A stretch of 20,022 nucleotides of DNA, taken from a virus. Below are positions 1 to 9,201 of the stretch, one piece after another (positions within the stretch are counted from its first letter, which is position 1; the number at the start of each line of letters is the position of its first letter). The notes below the pieces were generated by a model that saw only the letters and a list, made by a program, of their open reading frames with translations, had not been told where the DNA came from and did no database searches. The translations under genes were made by a program, and so were the position numbers. The stretch spans positions 1 to 20,022 of IMG/VR virus record IMGVR_UViG_3300020185_000335, one strand, 5' to 3'.

Positions 1-819
1 CTATCAAAAGATAAAGTAAATATTCTTTGGCAAAAGAATTCATACGACCAACCTAATTTAGCACCTTGGTTCAAAGATAAATCTAATCATCATAAATATG
101 ATTGGTATGTATTTAATTCTAATTGGAGTTTTGAAAAATTTACACAAGCATTTGGTTTACCTACAGAAAAATGTTTAGTAATTAAAAATGGTGTAGATAC
201 TATTGAACCCATACCAACTATATATAAAAAAGGTGATCCAATAAAAATTATTCATCATTGTACACCTTGGAGAGGACTAAGTGTTTTACTAGGTGCAATG
301 CAATTGGTTAAAAATCCATTAATAAGTTTAGATGTATATTCATCAACTGAAGTATATGGTAAAAGTTTTCATGACCAAACAGATGATCAATACAAAGCTC
401 TTTATGATCAAGCAAGACAACTCCCAAATGTAAATTATATTGGATATAAACCAAACGAATATATTAAAGAGCATCTAAAAGATTATAGATTATTTGTCTA
501 TCCAAGTATTTGGGAAGAAACATTTTGTATATCAGCTCTTGAGGCTATGGCTGCAGGACTCTATTGTGTAACTACTAATTATGGTGCGTTATATGAAACT
601 TGTGCTGAGTTTCCAATGTATATTCCTTATTCTAATAACTATGAATCTTTAGCTAGAAAATTTGCACAAGGTATAGAAGTTGCTGCACAATCGCTTGAGG
701 CACCAGGCATCCAGGATCATTTAAAAATGCAAAAAGATTATGTTAATAGATTCTATAATTGGAATGTTAAATCAATAAGTTGGACTAGATTTTTAGAAGG
801 AGCAATCAATGCAAAATAA
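1..819 (+). CDS. Glycosyltransferase, GT4-like (5' end missing)
   Basis: The frame is open from base 1, so the gene starts outside the window; 272 residues of its C-terminal part are present. The internal Met at base 298 is not a believable start because the upstream sequence reads as the same fold. Seen: an IKNGVD loop (visible residues 61-66), TPWRGL about 25 residues later, and the GT-B nucleotide-sugar block YPSIWEETFCISALEAMAAG with the E-x7-E pair at E173 and E181, followed by TTNYGALYE. These are family GT4 (Pfam Glycos_transf_1) hallmarks: such enzymes move a sugar from an activated nucleotide donor to an acceptor using a retaining GT-B fold. Acceptor unknown; it could be a virion protein or a host surface glycan. 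The next gene overlaps its end by 11 bases. Confidence 0.88.
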   Translation, partial: LSKDKVNILWQKNSYDQPNLAPWFKDKSNHHKYDWYVFNSNWSFEKFTQAFGLPTEKCLVIKNGVDTIEPIPTIYKKGDPIKIIHHCTPWRGLSVLLGAMQLVKNPLISLDVYSSTEVYGKSFHDQTDDQYKALYDQARQLPNVNYIGYKPNEYIKEHLKDYRLFVYPSIWEETFCISALEAMAAGLYCVTTNYGALYETCAEFPMYIPYSNNYESLARKFAQGIEVAAQSLEAPGIQDHLKMQKDYVNRFYNWNVKSISWTRFLEGAINAK

Positions 820-1720
820 TGAACCTATTTGGTTTGGTGAAAATAAAAAAACAAATGCAAATGTAGATACTTATCAAACAGAAAAATTAGAAAAAGTAGA
901 TTCTAATGTTACTGAAATTAACATAGGATCAAAACCAGGTTATAAAATAATGGTATGTACTCCATGTCATAGTGACGTATCTATGCACTACACCCAAGCA
1001 GTATTAAAGTTTCAATTAGAATGTATGAAAAGAAATATAATGGTTAGTTTTAGTTTATTAAAATCATCATTAGTTACACAAGGTAGAAATTTGTGTGTAG
1101 CTGAATTTTTAAATCATAAAGACAATTATGATTACTTACTATTTATAGATTCTGACATTTCTTTTAAACCTGAGACTATATTTAAAATGATTGATGCAGA
1201 TAAAGATATTATTGCATGTCCATATCCAATGAAGATGTTTGAAACAGATAAGATGTGGAAGAAAATAAAAGAAACTGACATGGTTAAATCAGAAAAAGAT
1301 CTATTATCTTCGGGGTATATGTATCCAATTAAGATTGGTAAGAATGAACTTATAGTAGATAAAGGAGTTATGGAAGTAACTCATGCTCCAACAGGATGTA
1401 TGTTAATTAAAAGAAATGTAATAGATAAATTGATAGCAAAACATCCTGAATTAGAAATATATCAACCTACTGTTATTAACGGTAAAGAGACTAAAAAAGA
1501 AAACTTTTATAATTTATTTGATACTTTACACGACCTAGAAACTAAACGATACTTTGGAGAAGATTTTGGATTCTGTCAAAGATGGACCGATATTGGTGGT
1601 AAAGTATATGTCTATGTAATGGACCATATATCTCATATAGGTGACCATGAGTATTGTGGTAGATTTTATGATATGTTGACTGGTTTAAAACGTGTTGACG
1701 TTGACAAGAAAATCAAATAA
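809..1720 (+). CDS. Glycosyltransferase, GT-A fold (GT2-like)
   Basis: A 303-residue protein. After about 45 residues without recognisable structure comes a Rossmann-like strand (KIMVCTPCH, from about residue 46), then SSLVTQGRN and the metal/nucleotide-binding DxD motif in YLLFIDSDISF (D114, D116). Near the C terminus EDFGFCQRW followed by DIGGKVYV and HIGDH matches the catalytic acidic and C-terminal region usual in GT-A glycosyltransferases. The start is supported by AGAAGGAG at 795-802, inside the end of the upstream glycosyltransferase gene, so the two are almost surely co-transcribed and may act in one glycosylation pathway. Donor and acceptor cannot be told from sequence. No signal peptide or membrane segment is visible, so it should be cytoplasmic. 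Confidence 0.85.
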   Translation: MQNNEPIWFGENKKTNANVDTYQTEKLEKVDSNVTEINIGSKPGYKIMVCTPCHSDVSMHYTQAVLKFQLECMKRNIMVSFSLLKSSLVTQGRNLCVAEFLNHKDNYDYLLFIDSDISFKPETIFKMIDADKDIIACPYPMKMFETDKMWKKIKETDMVKSEKDLLSSGYMYPIKIGKNELIVDKGVMEVTHAPTGCMLIKRNVIDKLIAKHPELEIYQPTVINGKETKKENFYNLFDTLHDLETKRYFGEDFGFCQRWTDIGGKVYVYVMDHISHIGDHEYCGRFYDMLTGLKRVDVDKKIK

Positions 1721-1728
1721 AGTATAGT
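1701..1728 (+). promoter_or_regulatory. Sigma70-type promoter candidate before virion genes
   Basis: TTGACA at 1701-1706 and TATAGT at 1723-1728 are separated by 16 nt. The -35 box matches consensus fully, and the -10 box differs at one of six positions. It lies over the last codons of the glycosyltransferase gene and about 50 bases ahead of the next start codon, in the longest gap of the left gene block. It could drive the virion gene cluster. Overlap with coding sequence means a chance match cannot be excluded. Confidence 0.45.
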
Positions 1729-1776
1729 ATTTACAGGATATCTACGCCTGCTTAACAATATAAGTATATTTAAAAT

Positions 1777-2667
1777 ATGGCAATAAACAGATCATCAATG
1801 GAACGTCAATTACGTATGGGTGGGGGCATTATGAATGCTATGCCTAGACAACAATATGGTTTAGGGAGTTTAGTTAAATCAGTTACTAAAGGTGTTAAAA
1901 AAGCAGTATCAGGTGTTAAAGATTTTGCTAAATCAGATTTAGGTAAAGCAGCTTTACTTGCAGCTGGAGGATATTATTTAGGAGGAGGAACTTTTGGGGG
2001 TTTAAGAGCAGGGGCTCCAGGTTTTTCTTTTAGTAATTTACCGGGAGCTTCTACTGTTTCTAATTTTTTCACTGCAGGTGATGGAATAAATAAAACTAAA
2101 AAAGGAGCTGATTTATTAAGCACTGCAAAAGTATTTGCCGGAGGTTCTGCATTAGCTGGTCTATTAAGCCAAGCAGAACAAGAAGGTGATCCTGAAGGTA
2201 TTACTAGAAATGTTGGTGCATTGAAACTTAAATTAGCTGATGCATATAGAAATCAAAGAACGTTTGCTGATGAAGTAGATGAAGAAGCAGCTATTGCACA
2301 ACAAGTAGCATTAGATACAGCTGAATATAATCAAGATATGTATAGAACTGGTGTTATGAATGGTGGTAGAATAGGTTATGCTTTAGGTAGTCCAGAACAA
2401 AATGCTATAGAAGCAGCCGGAATCATGAATCTACCATTAAATCAAAACCCTGCAGGAGTTACAGAATTAGACCTTAGAGAAACAGGTGGATTTATTCCTC
2501 CAGTTGGTGTAAAAGAAAAAGCAGATGACATCCCAGCGATGTTAGCAAACAATGAATTCGTATTTACAGCTGATGCTGTAAGAGGAATGGGTGACGGAAA
2601 CGTTAATAAAGGTGCACAACGTATGTACGATATGATGAAAAAATTAGAAAAAGGCGGGAGAGTATAA
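1777..2667 (+). CDS. Putative virion-associated protein with GGRIGYA motif
   Basis: A 296-residue protein with no enzymatic motif. Residues about 25-60 are Lys/Gly/Ala-rich (GLGSLVKSVTKGVKKAV), followed by a hydrophobic glycine-rich stretch (AALLAAGGYYLGGG) that could be membrane-active. NGGRIGYALGSPEQN sits at 195-209; a near copy occurs in the gene at 3475-4560. The C-terminal 60 residues contain DDIPAMLANNEFVFTADAVR and MGDGNVNKGAQRMYDMMKK, a block I recall as frequent in marine phage structural proteins (from memory, not searched). The start codon has no good Shine-Dalgarno sequence. The stop overlaps the next start (TAATG at 2665-2669). Position just upstream of the Gln-rich and giant proteins suggests a head, internal or tail-adaptor role, but this is inferred. 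Confidence 0.6.
   Translation: MAINRSSMERQLRMGGGIMNAMPRQQYGLGSLVKSVTKGVKKAVSGVKDFAKSDLGKAALLAAGGYYLGGGTFGGLRAGAPGFSFSNLPGASTVSNFFTAGDGINKTKKGADLLSTAKVFAGGSALAGLLSQAEQEGDPEGITRNVGALKLKLADAYRNQRTFADEVDEEAAIAQQVALDTAEYNQDMYRTGVMNGGRIGYALGSPEQNAIEAAGIMNLPLNQNPAGVTELDLRETGGFIPPVGVKEKADDIPAMLANNEFVFTADAVRGMGDGNVNKGAQRMYDMMKKLEKGGRV
2365..2382 (+). repeat. 18-bp direct repeat, copy 1 (encodes GRIGYA)
   Basis: The 18 bases here are identical to 4267-4284 in a different gene. Both copies are read in the same codon phase and encode the core of a shared peptide motif. The surrounding DNA is only weakly similar, so this is a coding motif shared between two virion-type proteins rather than a mobile repeat. 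Confidence 0.8.
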
Positions 2668-3473
2668 TGGCAGAAGTATCAACAGTAGTTCAGCAACCAC
2701 CTGAGTTTATAGAAGCGGCAGCAAAGCCATTTATTACTCAATTACAACAAGTAACTGGTGACTTATCCCAAGCAGATTTATCACAAGTATATGGTCCACA
2801 ATATACTGCCGGTCTTGGTGCATTAACTCAACAAGCAATTGGACAAGTAGGTGGCCTTGGTGCATATGAACCTTATTTACAAGCAGCACAAGCAGCAACA
2901 GGACCTACAGCTTATCAAGCTTATATGTCTCCGTATCAACAAGATATAATTAATACAACTTTAGCTGATTTTGATGTACAAGCACAAAAAGGTTTACCCG
3001 CATTAGCAGCACAAGCAATTGGTGCTGGTGCATTTGGTGGAGGACGTGAGGGTGTTCAAAGAGCAGAATATCAACAAGCTTCAGATAGAAACAGAGCTGC
3101 ACTTCAAGCACAATTATTACAACAAGGTTTTGGACAAGCTCAACAATTAGCTGCTCAACAGTACGGTCAACAAATGCAATTAGCTCAACAAGCTCCTGCA
3201 TTAGCCGGTCAACAAATTTCTGCATTGACTACTTTAGGAGGATTACAACAATCACAAGCTCAAGCAGAACTTGCTGCACAGCAACAGTTAGCACAGCAAC
3301 AATTGATGCAACCGCTTCAAGCTACACAGGCTCTGGGTTCAGGGATCACTGGATTAATCGCTGGTTATCCAGGTTCTACTCAGACTCAAACACAACCATC
3401 TCCAACGCCTTTACAAACTGCTTTAGGTGCAGGTGCTACATTGGCTGGAGTTTACAGAGCGTTTAATAATTAA
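2667..3473 (+). CDS. Gln/Ala-rich putative virion protein
   Basis: A 268-residue protein whose centre and C-terminal half are strikingly rich in Gln and Ala (for example QAQQLAAQQYGQQMQLAQQ), predicted to form long helices. The N-terminal third is more ordered in composition (EFIEAAAKPFITQL; AYMSPYQQDIINTTLADFD), followed by a Gly-rich turn (GAGAFGGGREGVQRAEY). The tail is Thr/Pro/Gln-rich and ends in GAGATLAGVYRAF. There is no catalytic motif. I recall similar proteins beside large internal virion proteins in marine phages, so a DNA-ejection or internal core role is a reasonable guess. It starts within the previous stop codon (TAATG), which implies translational coupling, and is followed after 1 base by the next gene's start. 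Confidence 0.6.
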   Translation: MAEVSTVVQQPPEFIEAAAKPFITQLQQVTGDLSQADLSQVYGPQYTAGLGALTQQAIGQVGGLGAYEPYLQAAQAATGPTAYQAYMSPYQQDIINTTLADFDVQAQKGLPALAAQAIGAGAFGGGREGVQRAEYQQASDRNRAALQAQLLQQGFGQAQQLAAQQYGQQMQLAQQAPALAGQQISALTTLGGLQQSQAQAELAAQQQLAQQQLMQPLQATQALGSGITGLIAGYPGSTQTQTQPSPTPLQTALGAGATLAGVYRAFNN

Positions 3474-3474
3474 T

Positions 3475-4560
3475 ATGAGTAAAATATTTAAAAGACCAAT
3501 GTTTAGAAAAGGTGGTCCTACTTCTGGTATGAATGGTATTATGACTGGTATTGTAGACAGAGAAATGCATGCTGATGATCCATTTGTTGGAGATTTAAAA
3601 AATTACATTCCTACTAAAGAAGAATTAGCTTATGTTTCATCTCAATTACCTGAAAGAGAAAAAGTAAAAGATGAAGGTATGGATCCAATAACACAACTTT
3701 TAATTGAAGGTGGATTGGGTGCTATGTCAACAACAGGAGGTGGAGGTACTTTTGGTAATATAGCAAAAGCATTTAAAGAACCAACAGCCAATTTATTTAA
3801 AAACTTAGCTTCTAAAAGAAAAGAAAAAAAAGAAGAAGAGAGAGAAAAATATTTAACTGAAGCTGATTTATTTAGTGACTTAATTAAAACTAAAGGTGAC
3901 ATAGCTGCAGCTAAATTAGGAACATCTGATTCAGCTAAAATGCAAACTGCTAATGCAGTTAGATCTTTATTTGTTCCTAAAATAACAGCTATAGAAGACA
4001 AAATAATTGAAGCTAAACAATCAGGAGCTGGAAATGATGTATTAGGTCCATTAGTAATAGAATTAGAAAATTTAAAAACACAATCAGAAAATGCTTACTT
4101 AGATGTATTAGTACCTGGAAAATCAAGATCGGAACAAATAATTGATATGGCTGCAATTATTAAAGAAAATGATCTTGGTGGTAGCAAATCAAATGAACAA
4201 ATTATTGCTGAAGCAGAATCTATTATCGACATGGCTTCAGGTATTAAAGTTAAAAAAGCTGATGGCGGTAGAATAGGTTATGCTATGGGAACTCCTGAAA
4301 AAGTAGATGCACCAATGGTTAATGAACCTACTATGAATGCACCTGCAGTTGAATCTAGAGCTAGAAGTATTGACATGCCGTTTGAAGAATTTAGACAAAA
4401 ACTACCTGCTAATATTACAGATGATATAGCAAATATAATATATTATAATTCTAGTGCATTTGCAGATTTTGCAAATATTGAAACACAAGATGACGTTTAT
4501 TCGTTTAACTCAAAATATGATGTGAATTTAACATTACCTTTTAATACCGAGACGACCTAA
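3475..4560 (+). CDS. Putative virion-associated protein, second GGRIGYA motif
   Basis: I choose the ATG at 3475, giving 361 residues and placing the start 1 base after the upstream stop. An earlier in-frame ATG at 3427 would overlap the upstream gene by 47 bases and add residues that look like its shadow. Features: an N-terminal KRPMFRKGG-type leader; a Gly-rich stretch (STTGGGGTFG); a highly charged helix (KRKEKKEEEREKY) near residue 120; predominantly helical middle; and DGGRIGYAMGTPEK at 263-276. That last motif also occurs in the protein at 1777-2667 and in both cases lies about 100 residues from the C terminus. No enzyme motif is seen. Location between the Gln-rich protein and the giant protein suggests a virion component, function unknown. 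Confidence 0.6.
   Translation: MSKIFKRPMFRKGGPTSGMNGIMTGIVDREMHADDPFVGDLKNYIPTKEELAYVSSQLPEREKVKDEGMDPITQLLIEGGLGAMSTTGGGGTFGNIAKAFKEPTANLFKNLASKRKEKKEEEREKYLTEADLFSDLIKTKGDIAAAKLGTSDSAKMQTANAVRSLFVPKITAIEDKIIEAKQSGAGNDVLGPLVIELENLKTQSENAYLDVLVPGKSRSEQIIDMAAIIKENDLGGSKSNEQIIAEAESIIDMASGIKVKKADGGRIGYAMGTPEKVDAPMVNEPTMNAPAVESRARSIDMPFEEFRQKLPANITDDIANIIYYNSSAFADFANIETQDDVYSFNSKYDVNLTLPFNTETT
4267..4284 (+). repeat. 18-bp direct repeat, copy 2 (encodes GRIGYA)
   Basis: Identical to 2365-2382 and in the same codon phase. Here it forms part of the DGGRIGYAMGTPEK peptide of the 361-residue protein. Confidence 0.8.
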
Positions 4561-4566
4561 AATGAT

Positions 4567-7500
4567 ATGGCTGATTTGGGAAAACAAAATAGGGATGAAA
4601 TTTTAAAAAACGTTATTAATGACGTAGTAAATAACGTAGGCACACAAAATATAAATAAAGAAACTCAAGAAGACATTAAAGAATTAAATCCAAACAGTGT
4701 AGTAGAAAATAAACTCCCTACATCAGAATTAAGAAGTTTTGTTAGATCTTTACCTGAAAATGAAAAAGATAACGTTTTACGTTATTTAGATGTATTTAGA
4801 AATAATAATGCTCCAGTAGTATCTTATATAGAAGATATAAAAAAATATGGTTCTGTTAAAAAAGCAAAAGAAGCAGGAGCCACATCTGGTTTATTAAATC
4901 CAAATAAATTTTTAAAAGATTTTAGTAAAGAAGGTGACGAAGAAGATTTAAAAAGATTTACATCTAATTTAATATTAGGGAATGAAATATATGATGTATC
5001 AAAACGTAATGATTTTGTAGGACAACAAAAACAAAAAGAATATTTAAATAAAAAAACAACTAAAGCTATGCGTGGTGTTGGTATGGCTATAGAAGAGTCA
5101 GCTCGTGAAACATTTAGAACTGTAGCTGCATTAAGTGACGCAGGTTTTAATACTGAGATGTTAGATTTCTTAGAACAAAATTGGCCTGAAGTAGAAAAAT
5201 CTAGACAAGGTATTGAACAATTATCGGAAGATTTAACTCAATTTGGTATTTCTATATTTGCAGGTAAAAAAATACTTAATGGTTTTGGTAAAATAGCTAG
5301 ACTTACAGGTAATAAATTTGATTCTACTAGAAAAATACTTGATAGATTTGACAAAACTTTAAAAAAAGGAAAAGTAGTAAAAGATAAAAGTGGAAATATT
5401 AAATTAAGATCAAGTATTGCTCAAAAATTAGGTTATTGGGGTGTAGGTGGTGCAGTTGCTTATGGTGTGGGTGAAGCAGTCACTGGAGGCTCAGAAGATG
5501 ATAAAACTATACTTGGAGATGTTAAACCTTTTGGTATTGGTACAGAGAAACTTGAATTAAAAGATACAGAAGGATTAACAGGTAGAGCAAAAGCAACACA
5601 AATATTAGCAAATAAATTAAAGTATGGCGCAGATGGAACTGCTTTAGTAGGTGGTTTAACTGTTGCAGGTAAAACAGTTGCAATGCCTGTTTTAAGAGCA
5701 GGTAACAAATATCTTTTAGCTCCAGGATTTAGAAAAGTGGGTAGCGGTTTAGATATTTTAAGTAAAGTTGCTGCAAGTGAAAAAACTGGCATACCTCAAT
5801 TAACAAGAAAAATAATTGAATCAAAAAATAAAGCTTTAACTAAAGCAGGTATTCCTAAAATGGAAGACTGGCAGTTTTTTTCTATGACAGCAGGTCCATT
5901 AAAAGAAAGAATTATGAAAGCTGCTGATAAATTTATATTAACTCCAATAAGAACAAGAGGTCCTTTAACTCAAGAAGCAAAAGATGCATTAATTAAGTCT
6001 GAGGGATTAGTTAATAAATATAGAAAAAGAGTTGATATGAAAATGAAACAATTAGAAAATAAATTATATACTTTAACTGAAAAAAGTTTGATTGATAAAA
6101 TTATTACAGATTCGACTCCTGTTGCTGCAAAAGCATATTTAGATGATATTGTTTTATTTTTACAAGGCAAAATTGGAATTAATGATTTACCTCAAGTTTT
6201 AAGAAATTCTTCTAAAGAAGTTAAAATAGTTATTGATGATTTAACAAAAGAATTACAACCCTATATTAAGTCTGGTGAATTACAAAAAGAATTTATAGAT
6301 AACATTGGAAAATATTTAAGAAATTCATATGAAGTATTTAGAAGTAATTCATTTAGACCAAATTCATCTCAAATAAAATCAGCTACAGATTATTTTAAAG
6401 AACAAATTAAAAGAATGGATCCTGAATATAGAAATGTAAAAATAGGTTCGGGAACTGATTTGGATAAACAATTGTCTAGATATGCATCTTCTAAAGTAGA
6501 TGAAATATTAAATGTTGGTCAAGAAGGTAGTAGTCCAAAAGATAGAATGAACGCTATTACATCAGTAGTGACTCCTTTTTTAGATAAAAAAAATCCTTCC
6601 TTACCAAAAGTTGTTCAAGATTTATTAGGAAAAGTAAATGATCCAAGAGCTATTGTATTAGATACAGTTACTCAACAAGCTAATTTATTAGCGCATATAA
6701 GGTATCATAAAACTTTAGCAAGAAATGGTTTAAAAAATGGTTGGATATTTAAAGATGAAAAAGATTTTATTAGAAGAGGTTTTCAACAAGAAGTAGCTCC
6801 ATCACTAGTTCCAATTACTATGTCTAAAAATAGAATGAATGTAGATTTAACAAATGTTTATTCTTATAAAATAGGGAAAACTAGAGCACCTTATCTTACA
6901 ACAAAAGAAATAGCCCAAGGAATGAATGGAGATAATTTAGTTACAGATTTTTTATTAAAAATACCAATGTATAAAGCTTACCTAGCAGCTAAAACAACAT
7001 CACAATTATCTAAAACTGTGTTATCAGTAATGACTCAAATGCGTAACGTTGAAACCGCAGCTTTCTTTTCTTTTATTAATGGCCACATGGGTAGAAATGC
7101 AAGTCTTATTGATTCTATGAAAATAGCATTTCAAGATGTTATAGGTAAAGGAAGTGTAAAACCTGAAGTCATGAAAAAAAAATTAGAAGAATATCTTCAA
7201 TATGGTGTATTTGATAATTCAGTAGTTGCTGGTGAAGTAGAGGCAGTATTGAAAGATATTGTTAAAAATAGATTTTCTACATCAGAACAATTAATGAAAT
7301 ATTTATTAAATAATCCAGTTTTTAGGAAAGCTACAGAATTTTATCAAGCTTCAGATAATTTATGGAAGGCATATGGATATGAGTTTACTAAATCACAAAT
7401 GGTTCCTGCTATTCCAATTAGAGGTCTAAGTTTAGATGATGCCGCTAAATTAGGTTATAAAATAGAACCTGGAAAAAAAACTGCTTATACATGGCAAGAT

Positions 7501-9201
7501 TTAGTTACTCAACAGTACAAAGAAGTATTTAATATGAAATGGGATCCCCTTGATTTTGCAGGTAATCCAAAAACTTATTCTGAAGCTTTAAGAGATATAG
7601 CGGGTAAATATACTAGAGATGTTTATCCAAACTATTCAATGGTTCCACAAATTGTAAAAGAATGGAGACGTTTACCTCTTGGTAACTTTGTAGCTTTCCA
7701 ATCAGAAATTATTAGAAATATTTATAATATATTAACATACTCAACTAGAGAAATATCATCTAGTAATCCATATATAAGACAAATAGGTGCTAGAAGACTT
7801 TTAGGTTTTGGAAGTGTAATGTATGGATTTGATAAAGGATTAGAAGGTATATCTAGTAGACTAACAGGTTTAGATGAAGAGTTTATAAAAGGATACCAAA
7901 GATTTTTTTCACCATGGTATGCTAAGAATGATAAAATTATACCTGTGTCAAAACCAGATGAAAATGGAAAATTTCAAAGTATTGACTGGAGTAAAGAACA
8001 ACCTTTTGCATCAATTTCAGATGGATTTAATACATTTACTGAAGGAATGTTTAATCCAGATAAAAGTGATGAATCAATGTTTACAAGATTTTTTAAATCA
8101 ATGTTTTATGATTATGAAGAAAAAAAGAATGGTGCATTAACACAAGTATTTGAACCTTTTATTACTGAGTCAATTTTAACTGAAGCAATATTAGATGTAG
8201 CTCCTAAATGGATGCCTATTCCAGGTGCAAGAGGTGGTAAAACTAAAGAAGGTAAAATATTATATGATGCAGCTAATGAACCATATGATGTAGTAGTTGG
8301 TAAAATATTTAATCATTTAATACAAACTATTAATCCAACAACATTTAGAAGTGCCGGTAAGGTTTTATCTGCTTATGATGAAGAAGTTAATAAAGCTGGT
8401 GATAAATATAATACTACAAATGAATTATTGAAGATGTTTCTTGGTATTGGTATCACTGAACAAAATCCTAAAACTAGTATGACTTATATCATTAGTGATT
8501 TTAGTACCAGATTACAAGCAGCGGATGGTACTTTCAAAAGAAGCACTTATGATTTAAATAAAATATTTAAAGACCCTACAAATATTTTAGAACAATGGGA
8601 TTTACTACAAAAAAACAGATATAGAGAAATGAGTAGAGTAAGTGATTTTTTAAAAGTAGCTGAAAGATTATTTCCTAAAGGAGAAATAGCTTTACAGTTT
8701 AAAGATAGACAAAACTTTGGTAAAAAAACAATGAAGTATCTATTTGCAAATAGATATAGACCATCAAACATACCTGGATTTAAAGAGTATACGGATATAA
8801 CACAAAAATCTTATAGAAAATTATTAGAAACTTATCCTGATTTAAAATTTGAAGATGTATTTCCATTAGCACAGATGCAAGAGATAGTAGGTAAATGGAA
8901 CGGTGTTCCACTTGGATTGTCTGATGAAGACTTAGATAGATATTTTAACAAAGAACTTCCAAGTGTTATTGATAAACAAAGTCAGAAACCAGATGAAATT
9001 ATAAAACAAGAACCTCAAAAAGTTTCTCAAAAACCACAAAGTGCACCATTACCTGATACACCTGCACCTAATGCTCAAGTGATACAAACAGCAACGCTTC
9101 CGGCATCAGGGGCTTTAAATCAAGGTTTGACTGCTACTGAAAATGCGTTATTATCAGAAGAAGAGAAACAAATTACTTTGAGAAACAGAGGATTAGCATA
9201 A
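4567..9201 (+). CDS. Giant internal virion / DNA-ejection protein (putative)
   Basis: A 1544-residue protein, by far the largest gene in the window. It is mostly charged, helical and Lys-rich, with two glycine-rich hydrophobic stretches that may contact membrane: about 288-305 (LGYWGVGGAVAYGVGEAV) and about 356-376 (GTALVGGLTVAGKTVAMPV). Around 925-938 is FYQASDNLWKAYGY and around 1019-1050 VYPNYSMVP and LPLGNFVAFQSEIIRN; I recall similar blocks in very large phage virion and polyvalent proteins. The last 80 residues are Pro/Gln-rich and end in LTATENALLSEEEKQ plus a basic tail. I see no clear lytic transglycosylase or protease motif. Size and place resemble T7 gp16-type internal core proteins, hence the call. 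Its start lacks a clear ribosome binding site and lies 6 bases after the previous stop. Confidence 0.62.
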   Translation: MADLGKQNRDEILKNVINDVVNNVGTQNINKETQEDIKELNPNSVVENKLPTSELRSFVRSLPENEKDNVLRYLDVFRNNNAPVVSYIEDIKKYGSVKKAKEAGATSGLLNPNKFLKDFSKEGDEEDLKRFTSNLILGNEIYDVSKRNDFVGQQKQKEYLNKKTTKAMRGVGMAIEESARETFRTVAALSDAGFNTEMLDFLEQNWPEVEKSRQGIEQLSEDLTQFGISIFAGKKILNGFGKIARLTGNKFDSTRKILDRFDKTLKKGKVVKDKSGNIKLRSSIAQKLGYWGVGGAVAYGVGEAVTGGSEDDKTILGDVKPFGIGTEKLELKDTEGLTGRAKATQILANKLKYGADGTALVGGLTVAGKTVAMPVLRAGNKYLLAPGFRKVGSGLDILSKVAASEKTGIPQLTRKIIESKNKALTKAGIPKMEDWQFFSMTAGPLKERIMKAADKFILTPIRTRGPLTQEAKDALIKSEGLVNKYRKRVDMKMKQLENKLYTLTEKSLIDKIITDSTPVAAKAYLDDIVLFLQGKIGINDLPQVLRNSSKEVKIVIDDLTKELQPYIKSGELQKEFIDNIGKYLRNSYEVFRSNSFRPNSSQIKSATDYFKEQIKRMDPEYRNVKIGSGTDLDKQLSRYASSKVDEILNVGQEGSSPKDRMNAITSVVTPFLDKKNPSLPKVVQDLLGKVNDPRAIVLDTVTQQANLLAHIRYHKTLARNGLKNGWIFKDEKDFIRRGFQQEVAPSLVPITMSKNRMNVDLTNVYSYKIGKTRAPYLTTKEIAQGMNGDNLVTDFLLKIPMYKAYLAAKTTSQLSKTVLSVMTQMRNVETAAFFSFINGHMGRNASLIDSMKIAFQDVIGKGSVKPEVMKKKLEEYLQYGVFDNSVVAGEVEAVLKDIVKNRFSTSEQLMKYLLNNPVFRKATEFYQASDNLWKAYGYEFTKSQMVPAIPIRGLSLDDAAKLGYKIEPGKKTAYTWQDLVTQQYKEVFNMKWDPLDFAGNPKTYSEALRDIAGKYTRDVYPNYSMVPQIVKEWRRLPLGNFVAFQSEIIRNIYNILTYSTREISSSNPYIRQIGARRLLGFGSVMYGFDKGLEGISSRLTGLDEEFIKGYQRFFSPWYAKNDKIIPVSKPDENGKFQSIDWSKEQPFASISDGFNTFTEGMFNPDKSDESMFTRFFKSMFYDYEEKKNGALTQVFEPFITESILTEAILDVAPKWMPIPGARGGKTKEGKILYDAANEPYDVVVGKIFNHLIQTINPTTFRSAGKVLSAYDEEVNKAGDKYNTTNELLKMFLGIGITEQNPKTSMTYIISDFSTRLQAADGTFKRSTYDLNKIFKDPTNILEQWDLLQKNRYREMSRVSDFLKVAERLFPKGEIALQFKDRQNFGKKTMKYLFANRYRPSNIPGFKEYTDITQKSYRKLLETYPDLKFEDVFPLAQMQEIVGKWNGVPLGLSDEDLDRYFNKELPSVIDKQSQKPDEIIKQEPQKVSQKPQSAPLPDTPAPNAQVIQTATLPASGALNQGLTATENALLSEEEKQITLRNRGLA

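Noticed and set aside
2950-3225. Minus-strand open frame inside the Gln/Ala-rich gene
   Set aside because: Low-complexity CAA/GCA codons give stop-free antisense frames; its composition is an artefact of the repeats.
4562-4606. 14-codon frame starting just before the giant gene
   Set aside because: No ribosome binding site and fully overlaps the giant gene start.
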